Source of the DNA: a virus
Direction: 5' to 3' (one strand)
DNA length: 22,696 nucleotides
Virus record (IMG/VR): IMGVR_UViG_3300017752_002280
Location: 1-22,696 of that record
Each line of letters starts with the position of its first letter. The first letter of the stretch is position 1. Below the pieces are notes generated by a model. It ran no database searches, was not told the origin of the DNA, and was given only the letters and a program-made list of their open reading frames with translations. Below, piece by piece: positions 17,515-22,696 of this stretch. The translations under genes and the position numbers were made by a program.

Positions 17515-18004
17515 AGAGTATTTAAAAGACAACTTCATTGACGCATATTTTATTAATGAAGAAAGAGACACTATTGAAATCTTAACTACAAGTGAAGATA
17601 AAAAGGAAGTTTTTCCTACTATCATACCTTTCAATGAAGAACATGAAGGATTTAAAGCATTATTAAGTAAGATGTCAGTTGATGATTTACATGAAAGAAC
17701 ATATATCAAAAAGAAAGAAGAAAGAAAACTTTTTGAAGAACAACTTATAAGAATTGGTAAAAAAGATGGTTTTATATCGGAAGACGGAAAAATAGATAAA
17801 GATTTTTTTCCAACACTTGTAAAATCTATTCTTGATAATCCAGATAATGAAGACCACTTATTTTCTTTAAAATTAACATTGTTTGAAGTTCCTAAAATTA
17901 GAGAATCAGAAAATACAGAATTGAAAAGTGCAATAAGAAAAGGTAAAACAAAAGTTGAAGTATTGTTAAATGCTTTAAAACTTATCTCGGAAGAAAGTAA
18001 TTAG
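17504..18004 (+). CDS. Conserved-type T4-like phage protein of unknown function, 166 residues
   Basis: The product is acidic-basic mixed, soluble and mostly helical, starting MLTKEYLKDNFIDAYFINEE and continuing RDTIEILTTSEDKKE. It has a charged helix YIKKKEERKLFEEQLIRIGK near 67-86 and a C-terminal KGKTKVEVLLNALKLI segment. The general pattern reminds me of a small uncharacterised protein found near structural genes of marine T4-like phages, but I cannot name a function. The gene starts 11 bases before the epimerase stop, so it is translated with it. Its last 23 bases overlap the 3' end of the minus-strand glycosyltransferase gene. A tail assembly factor is one possibility, not supported by any motif. 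Confidence 0.7.
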   Translation: MLTKEYLKDNFIDAYFINEERDTIEILTTSEDKKEVFPTIIPFNEEHEGFKALLSKMSVDDLHERTYIKKKEERKLFEEQLIRIGKKDGFISEDGKIDKDFFPTLVKSILDNPDNEDHLFSLKLTLFEVPKIRESENTELKSAIRKGKTKVEVLLNALKLISEESN

Positions 18005-18554
18005 AATACCAACCAGACCAGCCTTTTTCTTGAAGATGGTGCATTTGACCTAAAGTACAAATACTATAGTCTTTTGGTTTTTCATATAGGTAATCTTTTA
18101 TAGAAGGACAAACTGGTTCATAAGTCCACTTGTAATCTATTTCTTCATAATAAAATTCATCACTACCTCTAGTATAATACTCTAGGTTTTCATCTTCATA
18201 GATTTTAAATGTATTCCAAATATAAGATACATCACCTGTCCATGAAACAATAGACGAGTTCAAAGGTGTATGAGCAGGCTCACGCCACCATGTATCATCT
18301 AATAAAGTAAAATATTTTCTAACTAGATTAGGTAGTTTGTTGAATATAACAACATCTAAATCAAAATATAGATTTTCGCCGTCTTTAAATTTACTATACA
18401 TTTGAAGTTTATTAAAAACATTGTTATACGGATTTTCTGTAATAACTTCAAAACTATCATACTTTAGACCAGAGTATGTGTCTATCATATGTTTTAAATT
18501 ATCTACATGCCAATCTGTAAACTTGTCACCAAACTTACAACATATTATTCTCAT
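17982..18554 (-). CDS. Short DxD glycosyltransferase-like protein, 190 residues
   Basis: The protein has the layout of a small GT-A fold transferase. It opens with a MRIICCKFGDKFTDWHVDN strand, then a nucleotide-binding region, and then the NLYFDLDVVIFNKL strand containing the metal-binding Asp65-x-Asp67. DDTWWREPAHTPLNSSIVSW (86-105) followed by YIWNTF (111-116) closely parallels YDTWWPRNISVNGGFYKF and YIWNDF in the 248-residue neighbour, so the two are paralogues. This copy is shorter in the N-terminal and C-terminal parts and has NSS where the other has NGG. It is the last gene of the operon: its ATG overlaps the upstream stop in an ATGA. The sugar and acceptor are unknown. GT activity is inferred from the motif set. 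Confidence 0.7.
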   Translation of the reverse strand: MRIICCKFGDKFTDWHVDNLKHMIDTYSGLKYDSFEVITENPYNNVFNKLQMYSKFKDGENLYFDLDVVIFNKLPNLVRKYFTLLDDTWWREPAHTPLNSSIVSWTGDVSYIWNTFKIYEDENLEYYTRGSDEFYYEEIDYKWTYEPVCPSIKDYLYEKPKDYSICTLGQMHHLQEKGWSGWYSNYFLPR

Positions 18555-19447
18555 TTTATTTCTTTTACTTTTATAGCCCTATATCTAAATGAATTTATTT
18601 TAAACTCTGCTTTATCAGGAATTAAATGAAAATCGCCGTAAGGGTCTTGTACTTGTTTACCTTTATATTCATGCATATCAACAATAGTTGCTTTTCTCAT
18701 TTTCTTGCCAGTTCTAGGATGTGTTTCTTGTCCTGTTGTAGTAATTTTACTACCATTAGCTGCGCCAATCATAAGTTCGTGTTCATCTGATTCCCAACGA
18801 GGTTTATTTTCTTGAGGATAACCTATTCCTAATCCGTAACATATTTCCATTGTTCCATTTTTAACTTCATCCATAATGCCTAATCGTTTAGGCCAGAAAT
18901 CGTCACCGTTTAAATCATTATGACTTTTATTTGCGCCTGTTGAAAGACCCATTTTGTTAGCAACTCGCATTGTTAAACCTAATGAAATACCAATACTACA
19001 GTAAGCGTTTTGCCACCTATTCTTATCTGTATTAACTTTTATCGTACCGTCAGCATTGCTATTCAATGTGCTTTCAGGTTCTTTTGCAACCCATATCATA
19101 TAAATGCTAGCATTTGTTTGTGAGTTTCTCCAAGTTGCTGGAGGATTTCTTCTATGAGTATAACCCCAAGTATATTTTGATATTTCTTCAATTACTTTTC
19201 TATCGTAAGTATAGTAAACATCAAAATATCCTTCATGTTGTTTTGTAGGAGAGTTTGTTGCTGTCCATATCAATTCATTTACAGCTTGTTTTATAAGTTC
19301 AGGATGTAAGGCGTCAAATTTGTCATAGTCCCAATTTCTCTGGCACTTTTGCATTTCTAACATGACTTTTCTTTCATTGTCCCAATCATAAAACATTTTC
19401 ATAATTTTTCTTTCTTCTTTATCAGTCACACTATCCATCTTAGCCAT
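18551..19447 (-). CDS. Nitroreductase-like flavoprotein, 298 residues
   Basis: Several blocks match the nitroreductase fold in order. KCQRNWD (34-40) occupies the place of the FMN-phosphate arginine motif, and NELIWTATNSPTKQHEGYFD (57-76) that of the A-x-x-SPSxxNxQPW loop. NAYCSIGISLGLTMRVANKM (147-166) with GLSTG matches the dimer helix followed by the GLGT turn, and EICYGLGIGYPQ (201-212) the GYP strand. The usual SxxN of the loop is altered to SPTKQ, so substrate and flavin contacts may differ from standard enzymes. Members reduce nitro groups, quinones or other substrates with NAD(P)H, and some act in natural-product pathways. The start at ATG 19447 is chosen because GGAG lies 6 bases upstream; an in-frame TTG at 19459 would overlap the previous gene. 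It lies between two glycosyltransferase genes, with 2 bases before and a 4-base overlap after. Confidence 0.65.
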   Translation of the reverse strand: MAKMDSVTDKEERKIMKMFYDWDNERKVMLEMQKCQRNWDYDKFDALHPELIKQAVNELIWTATNSPTKQHEGYFDVYYTYDRKVIEEISKYTWGYTHRRNPPATWRNSQTNASIYMIWVAKEPESTLNSNADGTIKVNTDKNRWQNAYCSIGISLGLTMRVANKMGLSTGANKSHNDLNGDDFWPKRLGIMDEVKNGTMEICYGLGIGYPQENKPRWESDEHELMIGAANGSKITTTGQETHPRTGKKMRKATIVDMHEYKGKQVQDPYGDFHLIPDKAEFKINSFRYRAIKVKEIK

Positions 19448-19449
19448 TT

Positions 19450-20196
19450 TTATCTCCAATATTTTTTAATAAAGTTTGCATTATATTTATGTACGGCATT
19501 ACCAACGCCTTGAAAGTGTACTACTTTGATTTTTTCATTTAAGTCATCTAACATCATATAATCTGTTTTAAATCTTTTTGAATAAAGTTTATTCAGTTCC
19601 ACCATATCTTTGTTGTTATGTTTATGTGAACCTAACCATTCACCTGGTACTTTAGTTACCGTCTTATTCTTTTCGTGTAATTTCCAATCAACATAATTTT
19701 TTTCTCCATAAAATCTATAATGCACATCACCATTCTCAAAATAATGATTTTGCCAATAATCTGGATTTAAAGCAAAGTCATTCCATATATAATCTAATTG
19801 ACCAGATTTAAACTTATAAAATCCACCATTAACACTTATATTTCTAGGCCACCATGTATCGTAAGTCACAAGTTCATTATCAGATACAGGATAGTTTATT
19901 AGTTCATCTATATTACCTGTGATAACTTGGTCAATATCCATTATAATAATTTCATCACCTGGTTTTTGATATGCAAACTGTGAGCTGAAAAACTTTAGTT
20001 TATGCCAATGTTTTTTGATAGCACTATGATGATTGTATGGTAAAATTAAATCAGCTTTGACATCTGTATCACTAATACAAACAAACTCAAAAGGAATTGA
20101 TGTATTTCTTTTTAGACCATTGTAAAACTTTTCAACATAATCTGGTGTATAATAAGACCAATCATCTTGAAAGAATACTGTACATATCTTAATCAT
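19450..20196 (-). CDS. DxD glycosyltransferase (GT-A, GT8-like), 248 residues
   Basis: The N-terminus MIKICTVFFQDDWSYYTPDY gives a first GT-A strand. EIIIMDIDQVITGNIDELI (82-100) is a clear DxD site (Asp87-x-Asp89) of the GT8-like type, binding a metal and the nucleotide-sugar phosphate. WWPRNISVNGGFYKFKSG (115-132) supplies the N-G-G acceptor loop, and KVVHFQGVGNAVHKY near 223-237 supplies the C-terminal metal-ligand histidine typical of GT8 relatives. No membrane segment is visible, so it acts in the cytoplasm. A good GGAGA ribosome-binding site precedes the ATG, and the first 8 bases overlap the end of the upstream gene. The shorter 190-residue gene appears to be a paralogue. Donor sugar is not readable. 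Confidence 0.8.
   Translation of the reverse strand: MIKICTVFFQDDWSYYTPDYVEKFYNGLKRNTSIPFEFVCISDTDVKADLILPYNHHSAIKKHWHKLKFFSSQFAYQKPGDEIIIMDIDQVITGNIDELINYPVSDNELVTYDTWWPRNISVNGGFYKFKSGQLDYIWNDFALNPDYWQNHYFENGDVHYRFYGEKNYVDWKLHEKNKTVTKVPGEWLGSHKHNNKDMVELNKLYSKRFKTDYMMLDDLNEKIKVVHFQGVGNAVHKYNANFIKKYWR
19454..19457 (-). promoter_or_regulatory. Ribosome-binding site GGAG for the 298-residue gene
   Basis: Read on the minus strand, GGAG precedes ATG 19447 by 6 bases and falls across the end of the upstream glycosyltransferase gene. It supports the ATG rather than TTG 19459, whose own codon would run into this site. Confidence 0.65.
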
Positions 20197-21064
20197 ATCT
20201 TCTCCAAACTAAATCAAAGTCCTTACTTATTGCATGTACAATCTTTGTATCGTATGGTATAAACTTTTGTTTATCTAAAAAATAATGCCATTTACTATCT
20301 AACCATTGTATGTTTACTTTATTAACTTCTTTCTTATATGAAAAGATAGTTTCATTATCATAGTGAAACATATCAATTATATTTTGTGGATATAAATCAA
20401 TTAAAACAAAATCACCATATGGGTCATCACTATCTGATTTTAATTCATCCATTAATTTCATAGTATCGTAAAAGTTACCAAAAAAATCTAATTTTTTAAT
20501 GTCTTCACTTCTTGCACCTATAATACCTGTATTAATTACATCATTATTAGGATTGTAACCAGTTTTTAAAAGCATAGCATGACAATTAAAATACTTGGCT
20601 GATGGACTTCTAATACTACTATTCACAGTTCTTTTTTTATCTACATGATTGTTATTATTATAAACACAAATACCTTTTGATAAATCCCATGCGTCAAAGA
20701 ATGATTCAGTTGTTAAAGGTATAGCGTCAAAGTCAAGATATAATATCTCATCAAAACTTTTTGATAATTCGTACAATAAATGTATTTTATAAAAGTTAAT
20801 TATTTCATAACCTGTTAATTGTGGAAAGTTTCTTTTAAAATTTTTCTCAAATGCTTTATATTGGTCATCATATTCATACATTCTAAAATCAGCACCAATG
20901 TCTTTAGCGTATCTTCTTTTACATTCTACTAATTTTTTATAATGATTTTTAAATGCGTTTACTGTAATACTAGCTTTCTCTTTAGTATCATGTGGATTTT
21001 TAGAATCACCATAATGTTCTTCAACTGGTATATCAACATATAAACTATAAATTACTCTACTCAT
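20189..21064 (-). CDS. DxD glycosyltransferase-like protein, 291 residues
   Basis: This is a third GT-A-type transferase, only distantly like the other two. FDEILYLDFDAIPLT (104-118) carries the DxD (Asp111-x-Asp113) after a long N-terminal Rossmann-like part with TGYEIINFYKIHLLYEL (84-100) as the pre-DxD helix. DVINTGIIGA (175-184) is the usual N-T-G acceptor loop, and KIVHAISKDFDLVW near the C-terminus contains a histidine in the place of the third metal ligand. I chose ATG 21064, which overlaps the methyltransferase stop by 8 bases; an in-frame TTG at 21073 would extend it by 3 residues, and the ribosome-binding site is weak for both. Together with the 248- and 190-residue enzymes it could assemble a glycan of two or three sugars. 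Confidence 0.75.
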   Translation of the reverse strand: MSRVIYSLYVDIPVEEHYGDSKNPHDTKEKASITVNAFKNHYKKLVECKRRYAKDIGADFRMYEYDDQYKAFEKNFKRNFPQLTGYEIINFYKIHLLYELSKSFDEILYLDFDAIPLTTESFFDAWDLSKGICVYNNNNHVDKKRTVNSSIRSPSAKYFNCHAMLLKTGYNPNNDVINTGIIGARSEDIKKLDFFGNFYDTMKLMDELKSDSDDPYGDFVLIDLYPQNIIDMFHYDNETIFSYKKEVNKVNIQWLDSKWHYFLDKQKFIPYDTKIVHAISKDFDLVWRRYD

Positions 21065-21641
21065 ATTTACCAATCAAAAGAAATCTAGTTCCTCTTTCAT
21101 CTATAATTTTATCTTCTATCATAACTTTAGCATTATCAGGTAATTGATATTTAAATTCTTCAATAGATGATACACAATTAATATGTCCTTCTATATCATA
21201 CATATTATTAGAAGTGTAAGCAAAATAAGCTTTAGTTTCTAAATTTAATTCTTTCATAGACGGCATATGTTCACAGGAAGTATTGATAATTAAATCTGTT
21301 TTTTTAATTCTACTTGAATCAGGTGCCCAATCAAAAACATCTTTTGATATGAAATCTACATTATAATCTTTAAATATTTTATACTTAGCTTTACTAATTA
21401 CTTTAGGGTCTAAATCAATAGCAGTAATTCTTTTAACTTCATTATAAAACGAGGGTATTAATATACTGCCATACCAACAACCAAATATTACAATTTCAGA
21501 ATCTTTGTTTAGTATATTTAAATCTCTAATATGATTAATTAATGTTAGTTTAGATTTGAATTGATTTGGACTAAATGAATCTAGTAAGTCTTTATTCTCT
21601 CTCACTTCTTCCATTATGTTTTGTAATAATTTTATATCCAT
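21057..21641 (-). CDS. SAM-dependent methyltransferase-like protein, 194 residues
   Basis: The fold appears to be a class I methyltransferase. SEIVIFGCWYGSILIPSFYN (48-67) is a motif I variant with G-x-W-x-G instead of the usual GxGxG, and ITAIDLDPKVISKAK (72-86) has the acidic residue at the end of strand 2 that binds the SAM ribose. DFISKDVFDW (96-105) is motif III-like, and TDLIINTSCEHMPSM (115-129) is the strand 4 motif leading to the catalytic side. The NTSCEHM site lacks the NPPY/DPPY signature of N6-adenine or N4-cytosine DNA methylases, so a sugar or small-molecule target is more likely, given the glycosyltransferase genes beside it. Its start overlaps the upstream gene's end by 10 bases and its end overlaps the downstream start. 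The enzyme class is fairly sure, the substrate unknown. Confidence 0.75.
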   Translation of the reverse strand: MDIKLLQNIMEEVRENKDLLDSFSPNQFKSKLTLINHIRDLNILNKDSEIVIFGCWYGSILIPSFYNEVKRITAIDLDPKVISKAKYKIFKDYNVDFISKDVFDWAPDSSRIKKTDLIINTSCEHMPSMKELNLETKAYFAYTSNNMYDIEGHINCVSSIEEFKYQLPDNAKVMIEDKIIDERGTRFLLIGKYE

Positions 21642-22348
21642 TTTACAACATCTTCAATTTCAGGTTTAATATCTTCATGTTCAACCCCTCTCTCTTTTAA
21701 AAAATCTCTTCTCGTTCTAGCAGCTATACCACAAGACATTAATAAAATAGGTCTATATTCAACATGATTTAATCCTTTTTTGTGCCATTCAGCAACACTT
21801 CTTTTAAAACATGATGTGTAAGAAATGTCAATATTTTTTTCTAACAAATAGATTGATAAATTTTGAACAAACAAACCTACTTCTACTGCTACAGAGTCTA
21901 CTATTCTCTCAACTAAATGTGGAAACATTTGGTCAGCAAAATGACCTTTTTTTACTTGTTTTACATAATAAGGATTTAATTCTTTTAATACTCTACTATG
22001 AAAAGAAAATAGATATGCATTATTTTTTATATGAGCATAGTCTGGATTTTGCATACCACCTTGTGTCTTATCATTAAGTCCAAAATCAACAGCTCTTTGT
22101 TCGGCGTCCTTATGATTTTGCCAACACAACTCATATATACTTTGTTTTTCTTTTGCATGATTAGGACCATATACATCTACTCTATATGGCATACAATTGT
22201 TTTTTGCTGGAGTTGTTTTCCATGCTTTATATAAACACTCTTCAATAATCTTTTTATCTGGAATGGCTGGATGATAAACTCTTACATGTTTTCTTTTCTT
22301 TTCTAATATGTCAAAAGAGCTTATTGGTTTATTTTCTGTGTCACTCAT
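21632..22348 (-). CDS. Nitroreductase-family flavoprotein, 238 residues
   Basis: This is a clearer nitroreductase-fold member than the 298-residue gene. SFDILEKKRKHVRVYHPAIP (11-30) holds the FMN-binding RxxxR-type start, and CLYKAWKTTPAKNNCMPYRV (38-57) matches the A-x-x-x-P-x-x-x-N-x-x-P-W/Y loop. DSVAVEVGLFVQNLSIYLLE (151-170) is the core dimer helix, and PILLMSCGIAARTRR (200-214) the late strand followed by basic residues. Family enzymes are FMN dimers that use NAD(P)H; in this place it could reduce or dehydrogenate a pathway intermediate. The ATG at 22348 is preferred over an in-frame TTG at 22363 because GGAG lies 9 bases before it and the ATG overlaps the carbamoyltransferase stop as ATGA. 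The similarity to the 298-residue protein is remote, so this is not a recent duplicate. Confidence 0.75.
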   Translation of the reverse strand: MSDTENKPISSFDILEKKRKHVRVYHPAIPDKKIIEECLYKAWKTTPAKNNCMPYRVDVYGPNHAKEKQSIYELCWQNHKDAEQRAVDFGLNDKTQGGMQNPDYAHIKNNAYLFSFHSRVLKELNPYYVKQVKKGHFADQMFPHLVERIVDSVAVEVGLFVQNLSIYLLEKNIDISYTSCFKRSVAEWHKKGLNHVEYRPILLMSCGIAARTRRDFLKERGVEHEDIKPEIEDVVKWI

Positions 22349-22696
22349 TTTTTTATTCTCCAATCGTTAATGACAAGTATATCTAATTCTGTCTTTTTAA
22401 ATGTTCTAATTGCCTGTTCTGGTGTTTCTACAATAGGTTCTTGACAATTAAAACTAGTATTTAATAACATAGGTATACCTGTAATTTTATAAAACTCATT
22501 TATAATATTATAAAACTTTTCGTTAAATTGTTTATTGACCGTTTGTATTCTTGCTGTACCGTCCACATGCGTAACGCCAGGTATCTTATCAGATTTTACT
22601 TTACAAATCCGAGACATGTAAGGACTAGGACTATTTGTATCAAAGTAATCTTTATAGTGTTCTTCTAATACTGCTGGTGCAAATGGTCTAAAGTCT
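22345..22696 (-). CDS. Carbamoyltransferase, NodU/CmcH type, C-terminal part (start outside window)
   Basis: The frame is open to the window edge, so only about 116 C-terminal residues are seen. They match the carbamoyltransferase C-terminal (YrdC-adjacent NodU/CmcH/TobZ) domain: DFRPFAPAVLEEHYKDYFD, SPYMSRICKV, IPGVTHVDGTARIQTVNKQF, GIPMLLNTSFNCQEPIVETP and ELDILVINDW in the family order. Full-length relatives are 500-600 residues and transfer a carbamoyl group from carbamoyl phosphate, through carbamoyl-adenylate, to a hydroxyl of a sugar, antibiotic or, in some phages, possibly a modified DNA base. It is the most upstream gene of the minus-strand set seen here and is coupled to the next by an ATGA overlap. 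The family call is very strong; the acceptor is unknown. Confidence 0.93.
   Translation of the reverse strand, partial: DFRPFAPAVLEEHYKDYFDTNSPSPYMSRICKVKSDKIPGVTHVDGTARIQTVNKQFNEKFYNIINEFYKITGIPMLLNTSFNCQEPIVETPEQAIRTFKKTELDILVINDWRIKK

Noticed and set aside
18005-18060. Possible terminator after the convergent genes (CCTTTTTCTT run)
   Set aside because: No stable inverted repeat precedes the T run and the stretch is coding on the minus strand.
21065-21073. TTG start adding 3 residues to the 291-residue glycosyltransferase
   Set aside because: An ATG is available at 21064 with a shorter overlap, and no clear ribosome-binding site favours the TTG.
21811-22234. Overlapping + strand frames opposite the nitroreductase gene, rich in Leu, Phe and Tyr
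   Set aside because: They look like membrane proteins only because they are the complement of a Lys/Asn/Glu-rich gene; there is no ribosome-binding site and they oppose a coupled operon.

Overview
The window is an AT-rich (roughly one-third GC by eye) piece of a T4-like myovirus genome of the marine type (cyanophage/pelagiphage-like). Evidence: the gene order gp25 - gp6 - large wedge protein - fibre-like genes - gp8 - giant baseplate/fibre protein; two exact T4-type late promoters (TATAAATA); dense packing with overlaps of a few bases; and an accessory set of sugar-modifying genes next to the tail genes. The low GC suggests a low-GC marine host such as SAR11 or Prochlorococcus, but the sequence does not identify the host.

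Region 1 (1-16779, + strand) is the late baseplate and tail-fibre module. It holds the C-terminal part of gp25, gp6, an 874-residue wedge-associated protein, a 570-residue fibre-like protein with a possible cupredoxin-like domain, a C1q-like protein, gp8, a 2045-residue protein, a 75-residue coiled-coil protein, and two further structural proteins. Late promoters sit before the 570-residue gene and before gp8. Everything else appears to be read through, often with overlapping stop and start codons.

Region 2 (16786-18004, + strand) continues in the same direction. It has a short NAD-dependent sugar epimerase/dehydratase and a 166-residue conserved-looking protein of unknown role that starts inside the epimerase gene.

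Region 3 (17982-22696, - strand) is a tightly coupled operon read towards the tail genes. In transcription order it encodes a NodU/CmcH-type carbamoyltransferase (cut by the window end), a nitroreductase-like protein, a SAM-dependent methyltransferase-like protein, a DxD glycosyltransferase, a second DxD glycosyltransferase, a second nitroreductase-like protein and a third, shorter glycosyltransferase related to the second. Neighbouring genes overlap by 4-10 bases or lie 2 bases apart, so the set is probably made together. It looks like a pathway that builds or decorates a glycan with methyl and carbamoyl groups. The target (host surface, virion or DNA) cannot be read from the sequence.

The most unexpected signal is in the base sequence. 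By hand scan GATGC/GCATC is absent, and all 31 Asp-Ala pairs use GAC although GAT is the common Asp codon. GATC occurs only five times, every time inside GGATCC. Both rules hold across the structural genes and the minus-strand cassette, which suggests restriction or modification pressure on the whole genome. No gap longer than about 50 bases lacks a gene, and I saw no tRNA, rRNA, CRISPR, insertion sequence or convincing terminator.
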